Positions 45,087 through 54,791 of a stretch of DNA of 64,000 nt are shown here, one piece after another (position 1 is the first letter of the stretch; each line of letters opens with the position of its first letter). The position numbers and the translations under genes are program-made. This DNA is from Lewinellaceae bacterium (GTDB lineage Bacteria > Bacteroidota > Bacteroidia > Chitinophagales > Saprospiraceae). The stretch spans positions 1,888,001 to 1,952,000 of the forward strand of contig JACJYL010000002.1 in NCBI GenBank assembly GCA_020636105.1. The letters are read 5' to 3'. A model generated the notes under the pieces. That model saw only the letters and a list, made by a program, of their open reading frames with translations. It did not search any database and was not told the DNA's origin.

Positions 45087-48000
45087 TTATTGCTCAGGCG
45101 CACCGGCAACTGGTTTGACCAATACCGGGGCAGCATTATTGACTAAAAATAAATACCATTTTTCATTTCCAAAAATGATCGATCGGATATCCTTGATTTC
45201 TCCTTCTACCCAAAGATTGGCTTTCGATTCATCCACAAAACGGAAATTCCTGTTCCCATCGTTGAGCAATACCCCGCCAAAACTGGCATCCAGTCTTGAA
45301 AACTGGGGGATCAGGTTAAAATCATTGCCCCCTATGAGCAGATCCAGGTCACCGTCATGGTCCACATCATCGGGCAGTATGGCCTTTATGGAAGACAGCT
45401 GGGCTTCTTCAGGTAAGGGTTGCAGGGTGAACTTTCCCCCGCCATCATTCCAGGCGATGGCAGAAAGCATATAATTACAATCCTTACGGCCTGCTTTTTC
45501 CATTAACGATTTCGAGAAAAGTTCCTGGATGGATTTGTTGGCATAAACCGTATGCTTTATAGATTGTTTTTTGATGGCTGAAATCTGATCCGCCATATCC
45601 TTTTTCAACATCACAGGCATATCCTTGCCATTGATCTGTGAAGTTAAAATTTTATCCACGGTTCCGTTATCGTCAAAATCGTTGATCCAAAGCGAAATGG
45701 AGGCATCTTTGGTGGCATGGAGGTAACTGTTGGATCCATGATTGCCCAGGATCAGATCCTGATCGCCGTCATTGTCCAGGTCGGCGGCAGCCACATTATA
45801 ATACCATCCGTAATATTCCGACAAATTTGTTGTGGCCTCTTTATAAACACTTCCATCGAAAGCAAAAACCCTCGGGTGATCCCAGTCTCCCACGAGGATA
45901 AGCTCTTCGCGGTCATCTCCGGTAAGATTCGTAAAAATGCCATCTGTAACCATGCTCACTCCTTTAAAATGGTTGGCAAGGGCTTCCGAGACTTCGGTAA
46001 ACTGCCCGGAGCCATCATTCTGGAAAATAAAATGCACCGGGGCATAACCATAATGCCCGGGAACCGATCTTGAGAAAATGAAAAGATCCTGGTCTCCGTC
46101 TCCGTCATAATCATGAGACAGAACTTCCGAGGTATTCATACTTATTTGGGGAGAAAATCCGGTACTGAGCTCGAAATGACCTTTCCCGTCATTGATATAC
46201 AACCGGTCTCTAAGCAGCACATCATTGGGTTGCAGGTGATTGCCTCCGGAACCAACGATGAGATCCTGGTCTCCGTCGTTGTCTGCATCAAAAAAGCGAC
46301 AGGCCGTATCTTCATACTTAAGGTGTTTTTCAAGAACAGGCTGAGCGCTTTCCGAAAATCCTTCGGAGGTTTGAAAATAAATCTTTCCCGGTTGTTCAGA
46401 AGCGCCACAGATAAAAATGTCTTCCCTTCCATCGCCATTCACATCAGCAACAGCGGCCTTCGGCCCTTCTTTTGACAACAACCTGTACAGTCCCCTTTCG
46501 TAATAATAATCCACATAATCATCCTCCGCGTGAGGAACGAACTGGTTGTCCACACGGGTGAACATGCCCGGGCTCAAAGCTTCCTGTTTCCGGGCTGTTC
46601 CTACATCTGCAGCTGAGATCACGATGGTCTCCCCATCGGGAGTGGGATGTAACACGCTGGATCGATTGTCTGGCCATACAACAACCAGGGAATCGATCAA
46701 GGCCCCTTCTCCCAATCCAAAGATCATATGATTGTCAACGGAAGACTGGAACCCGCGGGTGGGATTAACCTGCTGGTATTGAAGTCCCGTACTGGTGTGC
46801 AGGTAGACCTTTGTGCCTACCGCCATGGTATTGGGCGATTCCCCTTCGAGTTTTATTTTAAGAGATTTATTTTTCGTATTGTTCCTGTAAATCAGAGCCG
46901 GCTGGTTCACATTGTTGATGACCAGATCAAAGTCGCCATCGTTGTCGAGGTCACCATAGGCTGCCCCGTTCGAGAAGGTCTCCTTGTCAAATCCCCATGC
47001 TTTGGAAACATCCTCAAAGCGGTATCCTGATAAATTTCTGAAAGCCATGTTTGCCAGCGGGTGGGAAGGCATTTTATCAATGACATTGTTCATATCTTCC
47101 TTTACTCCGGTGAGCACCATTTGCTGCATCAGGTCGTTGGCGAAAAAGTCCATAAAATCAAGGTCTATCACATCATGATAGATGCCGTTGCAAACAAAAA
47201 TATCGGTGTACTGATCATTATCCGCATCGAACATCAGGGCGCCCCACGACCAGTCGGATGCTGCCACGCCGGCATTAAAGGCGACTTCCTTGAATTTCTT
47301 TCCTTTATTGATCTGAAGGGTGTTGTGCATGTACTGGTTATAAAATCCTTTTTCCAGTTTCAGGCGGCGCAGGTTGATATCGTCGAAAGATGCCGTCGTT
47401 TTAAGCCTGTAATCATCCTTGGGCAACATATCGGTAACGTAGAGATCCAGCAATCCGTCATTATTGATGTCCCTCAGATCCGCACCCATTGACGAATGGG
47501 AAATGTGGCTAAAATAATTTTCCATAGACTCCTTAAAAGTCCCGTCCTGCTGGTTGAGGTAAAAATAGTCTTTTTCAAAAAAGTCATTGGAGATATACAG
47601 ATCATCGTAACCGTCATTGTTGATGTCGCCAACGGTAACCCCAAGACCAAAACCGATAAGGCTCTGGTAAATGCCCGCTTCATCGGAAACATCCACAAAG
47701 ACACCATTGTCATTTCGGAGGAATTTATCTCCTCCCCCTTTGAGGAAATCCTTCACGGGCCAGTCTTTGGCGGCCAATTCCCTTTTATTGGAATAATTCA
47801 GCGTATTGGTAGGAATAAAGCTGTTATTGAGGAGGTACACGTCAAGGTCCCCGTCTTTATCATAATCGAGAAAAGCGGCATGGGTGGTATAACCGTTATC
47901 ATCCAGGCCATATTCGGCAGCCTTATCGGTAAAGGTCAGATCCTGATTATTGATGAATAACAGGTTTTTCTGATCCTGCCCGGACACGTATCCTGCGTTG

Positions 48001-48395
48001 CAAACGTAAATATCGAGGAAGCCGTCATGGTTGAGGTCCACGAGGACTACCCCGGTACTCCATTTATTGGCGGCACCGACTCCTGCCTTTTCAGTAATGT
48101 CTTCAAAGGTCAAGTCGCCTTTGTTGAGGTATAATTTATTTTCCCCCATGTTAGAGGTAAAATAGATATCGGATAAGCCATCGTTATTGACGTCTCCGAT
48201 AGCCACCCCTCCACCGTTATAAAAATTACGATAGGTAAAAATATTGAGATCTTTGTTATTTTCTACCTTATTGATGAAATGAACTCCGGATTGATTTTCG
48301 GGAATGGAAGAGAATAAAACATCGCCTGTTGGCCTGTCCTGTTGATTACAGGACAGCAAAAGCAAAAAAGCGGAAAAGGATAAAATTTTTTTCAT
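45087..48395 (-). CDS. ASPIC/UnbV-VCBS repeat lipoprotein 2
   Basis: An 1102-residue paralogue of the adjacent gene. The lipobox is LLLLSC with C16. The N-terminal propeller has repeats such as DVNNDGLSDIYFTSNMGENKLYLN and DYDKDGDLDVYLLNNS. The ASPIC/UnbV domain is marked by NTMAVGTKVYLHTSTG, RGFQSSVDNHMIFGLG and SLVVVWPDN. Further VCBS repeats follow, with DYDGDGDQDLFIFS and DVDHDGDLDLLIGGND. It is the first gene of its transcription unit, downstream of the terminator at 48438-48463, and is 11 bp from the next. Both copies keep the same domain order, so they are probably an ancient tandem duplication with specialised roles. Confidence 0.9.
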   Translation of the reverse strand: MKKILSFSAFLLLLSCNQQDRPTGDVLFSSIPENQSGVHFINKVENNKDLNIFTYRNFYNGGGVAIGDVNNDGLSDIYFTSNMGENKLYLNKGDLTFEDITEKAGVGAANKWSTGVVLVDLNHDGFLDIYVCNAGYVSGQDQKNLLFINNQDLTFTDKAAEYGLDDNGYTTHAAFLDYDKDGDLDVYLLNNSFIPTNTLNYSNKRELAAKDWPVKDFLKGGGDKFLRNDNGVFVDVSDEAGIYQSLIGFGLGVTVGDINNDGYDDLYISNDFFEKDYFYLNQQDGTFKESMENYFSHISHSSMGADLRDINNDGLLDLYVTDMLPKDDYRLKTTASFDDINLRRLKLEKGFYNQYMHNTLQINKGKKFKEVAFNAGVAASDWSWGALMFDADNDQYTDIFVCNGIYHDVIDLDFMDFFANDLMQQMVLTGVKEDMNNVIDKMPSHPLANMAFRNLSGYRFEDVSKAWGFDKETFSNGAAYGDLDNDGDFDLVINNVNQPALIYRNNTKNKSLKIKLEGESPNTMAVGTKVYLHTSTGLQYQQVNPTRGFQSSVDNHMIFGLGEGALIDSLVVVWPDNRSSVLHPTPDGETIVISAADVGTARKQEALSPGMFTRVDNQFVPHAEDDYVDYYYERGLYRLLSKEGPKAAVADVNGDGREDIFICGASEQPGKIYFQTSEGFSESAQPVLEKHLKYEDTACRFFDADNDGDQDLIVGSGGNHLQPNDVLLRDRLYINDGKGHFELSTGFSPQISMNTSEVLSHDYDGDGDQDLFIFSRSVPGHYGYAPVHFIFQNDGSGQFTEVSEALANHFKGVSMVTDGIFTNLTGDDREELILVGDWDHPRVFAFDGSVYKEATTNLSEYYGWYYNVAAADLDNDGDQDLILGNHGSNSYLHATKDASISLWINDFDDNGTVDKILTSQINGKDMPVMLKKDMADQISAIKKQSIKHTVYANKSIQELFSKSLMEKAGRKDCNYMLSAIAWNDGGGKFTLQPLPEEAQLSSIKAILPDDVDHDGDLDLLIGGNDFNLIPQFSRLDASFGGVLLNDGNRNFRFVDESKANLWVEGEIKDIRSIIFGNEKWYLFLVNNAAPVLVKPVAGAPEQ

Positions 48396-48437
48396 TACTT
48401 TTTATAGATTGCCCTAAAAAGATAAATTTAAAAAAAA

Positions 48438-48463
48438 AGAGGGAGGTAATGATACCTCCCTCT
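48438..48463 (-). terminator. Strong terminator between SusD and the ASPIC operon
   Basis: A perfect 11-bp stem (AGAGGGAGGTA, 48438-48448, with TACCTCCCTCT, 48453-48463) and a 4-nt loop, followed by a T run on the minus strand. It separates the susCD transcript from the downstream ASPIC-GH65-MFS-trehalase unit, so the latter needs its own promoter or readthrough. Confidence 0.88.
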
Positions 48464-48515
48464 GATTTTCTAACTCTAAAATATAATATATTGATCGTTT
48501 TTTAACATCTCGATA

Positions 48516-50048
48516 TTAATATCCAGGATTCTGCTTGATATTCGGATTTGCGGACAGTTCCACAGCAGGAATCGGGAACAAAACCCGAAACGGCTCTGAG
48601 GCAGGTTTTTCATCCCAGGCGTCGAGGAAAGTACCAAAACGAATCTGGTCCTGTCTTCTGAAACCTTCCCACCACAATTCGAATCCTCTTTCATCATAGA
48701 TTTCTGTCAGGCTTCCGGTAGAATTTGCAGTAGTTCCACGTTTTGTCCTGATATCATTGACAATGCTTGCAGCAGTTTGTCCACCAGTAGCCGAACCACC
48801 TCTGGCGATAGCTTCAGCTTTCATCAGTAGTACATCTGCATAGCGCAACAAGACATAGTCATTGTCCGGCAAACTCAGGTTATCAAAGTCAGGAACATAT
48901 TTTACCGGACGAATTCCGGTCACTTCAAGGAAATCACTGGTTTCGAAAATGGATACATCTTCCGTAAAAATCAAAGGATGGTTTCTTCTGTCTTGCAGAG
49001 GATTTCCGTCCTTATCATACTGCTGACCTACCTGGAAACCCATTTTAGCACCAGAAATGCCCGCCAATTCAGGAGCAGTATAAGAAAGCCTCACATCATT
49101 AGGGTCTTGAAATTTGTCATAGAATTCAGCAATGGTACAAAAACCGTTCCATCCACTAGGGTTTTGGTTGTAGTGCATGCTAGAATGCCACCTAGACTGA
49201 ACATTACCCGTTTGTATGCCCCCCTGGTTACGGGAAGTAAAGATAAGCTCGGTAGAAACCTGATCATTGTCTGGACGGAAATTATCCCAATAATCAACAG
49301 CCAACTGATAAGCTCCAGAATTGATGATCTGGTCACAGTATTCGATCACTTTGTTCATATCCGCAGCAGCGAAAGAAGGATCGATCCTGTCGTCGTCAGT
49401 CCAAACGCCCTTATTGAGGTACATTTTAGCCAACAGTGCTCTGGCAGCATTCTTGCTGGCCTGATAAGCGGGAACACCATCCGGAAGGTTGGTAAGAATT
49501 GACTCCAGTTCGGAAATGACATAGTTGGTAGCTTCAGCGCTGGTCATAACAGTTGGATCCGTTCTGGCAATGTCTTCTCCGGGTACCCGGGTAGGCACTT
49601 GTCCCCAGTTATCAATAAAAGTGTACATATAAAAGGCACGCAGAAATCTTGCGGCCATTTCCTGCTCCTGGGATGGGCTGAAAGCCAATATATTATTGGA
49701 CAAGTACAACCCTCTTCCCATGCTGTTAAAAGCAAACCTGTTAAAGTTGTGCTCAGGATCCCATGTATGATCATGGAGGGTTCTCCAAATACCGTTATCA
49801 TCCCAGTCAGTACCCCTTGTAGGGCCCATGGTTTCATCAGAAGAGTGTTGCTGGAGTGCCCATATCTGATCCTGGGTCTGGAATGTCTGAAGCGTAAGAT
49901 AGGCATCATCCAACAGCGCCTGAACATCAACCGTTCCGGCTTCCGGCACAACCCCATCTTTGATTTCCTCCTTTAAGTCCGTACAGGAACTCATCAGGAG
50001 GACAAAGCTGAAAAAGCTAAATGTACCTATGATTTTAAAAACTTTCAT
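48516..50048 (-). CDS. SusD/RagB-family glycan-binding outer-membrane lipoprotein
   Basis: A 510-residue lipoprotein with lipobox LLMSSC (C22). The SusD-like TPR fold is recognisable by LDDAYLTLQTF near the start, the ARFLRAFYMYTFIDNWGQVPTR segment, SKNAARALLAKMYLNKGVW, and the C-terminal LRYADVLLMKAEAIARGG plus GFELWWEGFRRQDQIRFG. It forms the lid of the SusC transporter at the cell surface. It follows susC by 26 bp. The binding target is inferred from the locus to be an alpha-glucoside. Confidence 0.95.
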   Translation of the reverse strand: MKVFKIIGTFSFFSFVLLMSSCTDLKEEIKDGVVPEAGTVDVQALLDDAYLTLQTFQTQDQIWALQQHSSDETMGPTRGTDWDDNGIWRTLHDHTWDPEHNFNRFAFNSMGRGLYLSNNILAFSPSQEQEMAARFLRAFYMYTFIDNWGQVPTRVPGEDIARTDPTVMTSAEATNYVISELESILTNLPDGVPAYQASKNAARALLAKMYLNKGVWTDDDRIDPSFAAADMNKVIEYCDQIINSGAYQLAVDYWDNFRPDNDQVSTELIFTSRNQGGIQTGNVQSRWHSSMHYNQNPSGWNGFCTIAEFYDKFQDPNDVRLSYTAPELAGISGAKMGFQVGQQYDKDGNPLQDRRNHPLIFTEDVSIFETSDFLEVTGIRPVKYVPDFDNLSLPDNDYVLLRYADVLLMKAEAIARGGSATGGQTAASIVNDIRTKRGTTANSTGSLTEIYDERGFELWWEGFRRQDQIRFGTFLDAWDEKPASEPFRVLFPIPAVELSANPNIKQNPGY

Positions 50049-50074
50049 TTTAATAGTTTTTATAATTTTTATAA

Positions 50075-53053
50075 TTAAAATTTAACACTCAGCCCCGCCA
50101 AAATGGTACGAGCCGTTGGATAAGGAGTGTATTCAATACCAAAAGAAGGAATACCTTCAATGGCTTTGTTGGTATTCACAACAGGATCGAATCCGGAATA
50201 CCCTGTAAGAATCAACAAGTTCTGACCGGTGAGGGACAATCTTGCACCTTTAAGGAAACCAGGAAGATTTTCAAATGTATAACCCACCGTCAGGTTTGAC
50301 AAACGCAGGTGATCGCCGTCTTCGAGGTATCTGGTGGAAGCAGGGTAAGAGTTGTTGATGCTTTCCCCATTGCCTACGAGGTCTGAAGTGATATTTCTTC
50401 CGCTAGCAATATTACCTTTTACGAATACCGCATTCGCTGTATTGTTGTAAACCTGATAACCCAAAGCACCACTGATATTCATGACTACGTCAAAGTTACC
50501 GATCTGAAGGTCAGTAGAAAGACCAAACAGGACGTCCGGAAGCGGATCCCCTACAAATTGCTTTACAGAAGAAACGGTAGCAATAAGGGTTTCTCCCCCA
50601 TTCACAGGGTCTTCATAAACAGATAGTCCTTCACTGTTGATGCCATTCCAAACAGGCAGATAATATGCAAACAAAGACTGGCCGTCAGCAATTCTTTGTG
50701 AAAATGCCCCGGTAAGACCCTGGCCGTTGATGGCTCCGGTATTGATCGCTGTTCCGAAACCCTCTACTTTGTTGGACAGATAAGTTCCGTTCAGGCTAAG
50801 GTTCCATCTCAGGTTTTCTTTTTCAACAAGAGCAAAATTCAAGCCCAACTCGATACCGCTGTTTTGGATGGTACCGTCCACATTCCTGTAAATTCTACCT
50901 TCTGTACTTGGATTTGGCTGTGCCAATGGTACGAAAAGGATGAGGTCTTCGGTTGATTTGTTGAAGTAATCCAATGTACCTGTGATTTTGTAATCCATGA
51001 TGGCAAAATCCAAACCAACGTTAAGCTGTTTACTGGACTCCCACTTCAACCCTGAGTTAGGGTTGTTACGCTGAGTCAGGTTACCGTTTTCATAAGTATA
51101 GTATTCCTGGGCAGCACCGGCAGGGAATTCCTGGTTTCCGGTAACACCCCATCCCAATCTCAATTTCAGGTTATCAAATGCATCCGGTGCAAAAGCTTCG
51201 TTGTGAATATTCCACGCTGCTGCAAATGAGGGAAAGATACCGTATTGGTTGTCTACACCGAATTTGCTGGATCCATCCGCACGAATGGTTGCTGTGACGA
51301 GATATTTGTCGGAAAAATTGAAAATACCTCTCGCAAAATAAGACTGCAATTCGATATCCGGATCATGGAAGGCTTCCACTCTCTGGTCGGTATTACTGGC
51401 CGATTCGAGAATATCAGTATAATCGAGGTTAGAATTAGGCGCTAAATCGGTAACAAAAATATTAGTACCTCTGTTGGTATATTTCAAATACTCATATCCC
51501 CCCAGCAAATTCAATGAAAATCCTGAAGTGATGTCTTTCTGGTAATTCAAAGTATGAGTGTACTGTACACTACCGAGCTGGTTGTTCCCTACGATTGCCT
51601 GGCCACGACCTACAATCCCGTTAAGGTTCAATAAAGGATTGGCAGAAACTCTGCGCTCCCCTCTGGCATTATCCAGACTGACGCTAAACTTATAGTTCAA
51701 TCCTTCAACAAGCTTAAGGGTAGCCGCCACATTAGCGATTACGCGAGTGATGTTAGTCTGGTCATTGATGTAGTCATTCAAAGCCAGTGGGTTCCTATTT
51801 TCCAAAACATCCTGGTCATAGCTGCCGTCTGCTTTTTTCAAAGCCTTGGTCGGGTTCCACTGCAAGGCAGCACCGATCAATGAACCTTCGTAACCGGAAT
51901 CATCAGATATGGCCGCATCATCCTGTATGACATTAGAAGCAGTCAGGCCGAAATCAAAGGTCAACCGTTTGTTGTCAAAAGCATCAAAAGATGACTTGAC
52001 CCCTCCTGTGTATTTTCTAAGTCCTGAACCAACGATAATACCGGTCTGGTCAAATACGCTACCGAATACACGATAACTGTAATCGTCACCGCCGCCATTC
52101 ACACTCAGGGAGTGAGAGTTGGTATAACCTGATTGCAAAATGGCATCCAGCCCGTCGACGTTGTCACCGTAATCATTAGTTGAACTTAGATTTTCTGCTT
52201 TCAAAGCGTCGCGGTAAGCATCTCCTGAAAGGTAATCAGGCCTTTTCAGAATGGTGCTTAATCCCTGCTGAACATTGTATTCAATTGAAGGTTTACCGGT
52301 TCTCCCTTTTTTAGTGGTGATCAGGATTACCCCGTTGGCACCTCGAGATCCGTAGATAGCTGTTGCGGAAGCATCTTTCAACACTTCGATAGAAGCAATT
52401 TCATTAGGGTCAATAAAGGCGAATGGGTTAGAGCCTTGTGATCTACCGAGGCTGGTGACATCTCCACCCGGCTCAGCACTTCTGTTGTCCAACTGGATTC
52501 CGTCCACTACGATGAGCGGATCGTTACCGGATCGAATAGATGAAGTCCCCCTGATGTTGATCTTTGTCGCCGCTCCCGGCGCGCCACTGTTCCCTACAAT
52601 CTGTACCCCGGAAGTCCTGCCTTCCAATAATTGCTGAGGAGAAGAAATGGCTCCTTTGTTGAAATCTTCTTCTCCAACTTTGGATACCGATCCCGTCAAA
52701 TCGCTTTTTCTGACAGATCCATATCCGATGACGACGATCTCATCGAGCAACTGTCCCCCGGAAAGCATTACATCCACGACATTGGAACTGCCGATGGTAA
52801 CTTCCTGAGAATTGTATCCTGTGTAAGAGAAGACCAAAACGTCAGACCCCGCAGGAACCTCAAGGGAATACTTTCCGTCAAAATCCGTGATGGTTCCCGT
52901 ATCAAGTCCTTTGATCAGGATATTGGCTCCGAAAAGTGGTTCCTTGTTATCTGCATCGGTAACCGTACCCGAAATGGTTCTTTGTCCGAACGCAGAAAAA
53001 CTTACCACCATCAGAATCAATAAAAAATGAAACTTGGTAATGTACATTTTCAT
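50075..53053 (-). CDS. SusC/RagA-family TonB-dependent outer-membrane transporter
   Basis: A 992-residue porin with a signal peptide (about 1-23), a carboxypeptidase-regulatory-like domain (ISGTVTDADNKEPLFGANILIKG), a TonB-box-like DEIVVIGYGS near 105, and a plug domain with INIRGTSSI, PLIVVDGIQLD and SIEVLKDASATAIYGSRGANG. The rest is a 22-strand beta-barrel ending in an aromatic-terminated strand. It imports oligosaccharides with SusD using the proton motive force. It is the first gene of the unit, with a TAAGTTTG -7 box and matching TTTG -33 box upstream, giving a leader of about 60 nt. Confidence 0.96.
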   Translation of the reverse strand: MKMYITKFHFLLILMVVSFSAFGQRTISGTVTDADNKEPLFGANILIKGLDTGTITDFDGKYSLEVPAGSDVLVFSYTGYNSQEVTIGSSNVVDVMLSGGQLLDEIVVIGYGSVRKSDLTGSVSKVGEEDFNKGAISSPQQLLEGRTSGVQIVGNSGAPGAATKINIRGTSSIRSGNDPLIVVDGIQLDNRSAEPGGDVTSLGRSQGSNPFAFIDPNEIASIEVLKDASATAIYGSRGANGVILITTKKGRTGKPSIEYNVQQGLSTILKRPDYLSGDAYRDALKAENLSSTNDYGDNVDGLDAILQSGYTNSHSLSVNGGGDDYSYRVFGSVFDQTGIIVGSGLRKYTGGVKSSFDAFDNKRLTFDFGLTASNVIQDDAAISDDSGYEGSLIGAALQWNPTKALKKADGSYDQDVLENRNPLALNDYINDQTNITRVIANVAATLKLVEGLNYKFSVSLDNARGERRVSANPLLNLNGIVGRGQAIVGNNQLGSVQYTHTLNYQKDITSGFSLNLLGGYEYLKYTNRGTNIFVTDLAPNSNLDYTDILESASNTDQRVEAFHDPDIELQSYFARGIFNFSDKYLVTATIRADGSSKFGVDNQYGIFPSFAAAWNIHNEAFAPDAFDNLKLRLGWGVTGNQEFPAGAAQEYYTYENGNLTQRNNPNSGLKWESSKQLNVGLDFAIMDYKITGTLDYFNKSTEDLILFVPLAQPNPSTEGRIYRNVDGTIQNSGIELGLNFALVEKENLRWNLSLNGTYLSNKVEGFGTAINTGAINGQGLTGAFSQRIADGQSLFAYYLPVWNGINSEGLSVYEDPVNGGETLIATVSSVKQFVGDPLPDVLFGLSTDLQIGNFDVVMNISGALGYQVYNNTANAVFVKGNIASGRNITSDLVGNGESINNSYPASTRYLEDGDHLRLSNLTVGYTFENLPGFLKGARLSLTGQNLLILTGYSGFDPVVNTNKAIEGIPSFGIEYTPYPTARTILAGLSVKF

Positions 53054-53120
53054 ACCGTTTAAATAGTTTTGTGAATAATATTTTTGTTTAAAGCGTAATT
53101 TTAACTCTATAGATTTGGCG

Positions 53121-53149
53121 CAAACTTAAAAAAATTCAAACCTGACAAA
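53121..53149 (-). promoter_or_regulatory. Putative susC promoter (-33 TTTG, -7 TAAGTTTG)
   Basis: On the minus strand TAAGTTTG (53128-53121) matches TAnnTTTG, and TTTG (53149-53146) lies 17 bp upstream of it, the expected arrangement for a Bacteroidota housekeeping promoter. Confidence 0.6.
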
Positions 53150-53420
53150 AAAATTCTTCGTTGCTTTTTTGCAGTGTTAAAATAATTCGAAACAAAATTT
53201 GGATTCGAGCATAAATAACACGAAATAGCTACGTTAAATTTGGAGTAGCAATGCCGACTTTAATTACGCGTCTCGTATTTTTTTGAAATAAAATTTCGAA
53301 ATGAAGTGGCTTTGTTGTTCTAAAGTCCAAATTTAGTCAAATTATCCAAACATCAAACCTTTCAAGGGAAATTTTCCAATTACAATAATATACTTTTTTT
53401 TTTAACCGCAAAAACACAAA

Positions 53421-53444
53421 AATCCCGCAAACGTTTGCGGGATT
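53421..53444. promoter_or_regulatory. 24-bp perfect palindrome with LacI/PurR-type operator core
   Basis: The core CCGCAAACGTTTGCGG is a classical LacI-family operator half-site pair centred on CG, and the symmetry extends four more bases on each side. It lies 42 bp upstream of the lacI-type gene at 53487, upstream of its -7 box, so autoregulation is the simplest reading; control of the divergent susC is possible. The hairpin could also stop transcription, but there is no T tract suited to a flanking gene. Confidence 0.65.
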
Positions 53445-53474
53445 GATTGTTGTGAATAATTAATAAAAAAATCT

Positions 53475-53482
53475 TACCTTTC
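53475..53482 (+). promoter_or_regulatory. Putative lacI -7 box (TACCTTTC), near-leaderless
   Basis: TACCTTTC differs from TAnnTTTG by one base and ends only 4 bp before the ATG, which implies a very short or absent leader. A TTG lies about 21 bp upstream. Confidence 0.4.
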
Positions 53483-53486
53483 GCAA

Positions 53487-54488
53487 ATGAAAAGAGTAAC
53501 CATAAAAGATTTGGCCAAAATGTTGAATATTTCAACCTCTACGGTCTCCAGGGCACTCTCTGATCATCCTGACATCAGCCGTGCCACCAAGACCAGGGTA
53601 AGGAGTGTGGCAGAAGAGTTCAACTACACCACAAATGTTCATGCACAATTTTTCAGGAAACAACATTCAGGGTTGATCGCTCTTATTTTACCGGAGATCA
53701 ATATGTTTTTTACCCCCAATCTGATTAAAGGCATCAATAAAACCATTGACCATTCTAAATATTCTCTCATTATTTTCCTGACGAATAACAGTTATTCCAA
53801 AGAAAAGGAGGTCATAAAACAATGTCTGGGCTGGGCGGTGGAAGGCGTACTCCTTGCCCTGGCCAAAGATACTTACAATCTCAAACACCTCGACCCGCTG
53901 ACCAAAGCCGATATAAAATGTGTATTGCTGGATAAAACCCTGGAAAATGAAACCTATCCAACCGTAACCATCGATAGTACAGAAGCAAGCTTTATCGCTA
54001 CTTCCTATTTAATTAATAAAGGTCACCGGAATATTTTGGGTGTGTTTGGCAGTCCTAATTATGTCATTTCGCAGGATAGGATTAAAGGGTATGAGAAAGC
54101 GTTGAAAGCGAATAATATACCTGTCATGAAAGAAAACATTATTTCTGTGGACAAAAGCGAGGATTTGGATTTTATTCTTCCCCCGATACTGAATCACAAC
54201 AAACAAATTACAGCCCTTTTTGCGATGTCGGACGAAATACTTGCCAAAAGCATGTACCACATCAATAGCCTGGGATTGTCTATCCCTGAAGAAATATCTA
54301 TTGTTTCCATAAGTGATGGCGTTTACCCTTATTTGACTCATCCTTTAATCAGCCATGTAAAAGATTCAGGGAGCAAAATGGGAAGAAATGCATGCAAACT
54401 TTTACTTGACTGGATCGACAAACCCTCCAAAAGCGATTATTCCAACCTGGTGGTTTCCACCAAATTAGTTGAATTAGGATCTGTTTAA
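53487..54488 (+). CDS. LacI-family transcriptional regulator
   Basis: A 333-residue regulator with an N-terminal helix-turn-helix (VTIKDLAKMLNISTSTVSRALSDHPDIS, residues ~4-31) and hinge, followed by a periplasmic-binding-protein-like sensor domain (LIALILPEINMFFTPNLIKGI, IKCVLLDKTLE, GHRNILGVFGSP, ALFAMSDEILAKSMYHINSLGLSIPEEISIVSISDG). It probably senses a sugar derivative and controls the flanking genes for alpha-glucoside use. A perfect LacI-type palindrome lies in its promoter. It is divergent from susC and upstream of the GH13 and symporter genes. Confidence 0.94.
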   Translation: MKRVTIKDLAKMLNISTSTVSRALSDHPDISRATKTRVRSVAEEFNYTTNVHAQFFRKQHSGLIALILPEINMFFTPNLIKGINKTIDHSKYSLIIFLTNNSYSKEKEVIKQCLGWAVEGVLLALAKDTYNLKHLDPLTKADIKCVLLDKTLENETYPTVTIDSTEASFIATSYLINKGHRNILGVFGSPNYVISQDRIKGYEKALKANNIPVMKENIISVDKSEDLDFILPPILNHNKQITALFAMSDEILAKSMYHINSLGLSIPEEISIVSISDGVYPYLTHPLISHVKDSGSKMGRNACKLLLDWIDKPSKSDYSNLVVSTKLVELGSV

Positions 54489-54791
54489 ATTTGCTTCTTC
54501 AGGTTTCATTTTTTCAGAAAAGATAAATGGCAAGTGCCGGAATCACAAAACCGGCCCCCTGCAAAAAGGCCTGACCTTAGACGGCTGGAAACCATTTCCA
54601 CCGGAATGGGTCCGGTTCTTGTCGTCAATTAAATTCAAGCACCTAATTTGCAATAATTGAAAAAAAAAATTACTTTAGCCGCTCCTAACTCAAAAATATT
54701 CCTGTAAAAGCCAACCCCAAATGTTTTCTTTTCAAAATTCCTGATCCCGGGAAACCGGTTTATTTGACTTACTTGCAAAACTAAAAAAAGG
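54489..54791. other. Intergenic region upstream of the GH13 gene
   Basis: A 303-bp stretch containing a short CG-centred palindrome at 54751-54762. No consensus -7 box or terminator was recognised. Confidence 0.5.
54751..54762. promoter_or_regulatory. Candidate LacI-type operator GAAACCGGTTTA
   Basis: A 10-bp exact palindrome AAACCGGTTT centred on CG, 30 bp upstream of the GH13 start. Its half-site differs from that at 53421-53444, so it may be a different or weaker site, or chance. Confidence 0.3.

Larger units (their letters stand above)
53054..53486. other. Divergent regulatory region between susC and lacI
   Basis: A 433-bp region holding the susC promoter (53121-53149), the 24-bp perfect palindrome (53421-53444) and a TACCTTTC box next to the lacI start. 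It is AT-rich elsewhere and no other feature was recognised. Confidence 0.7.
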
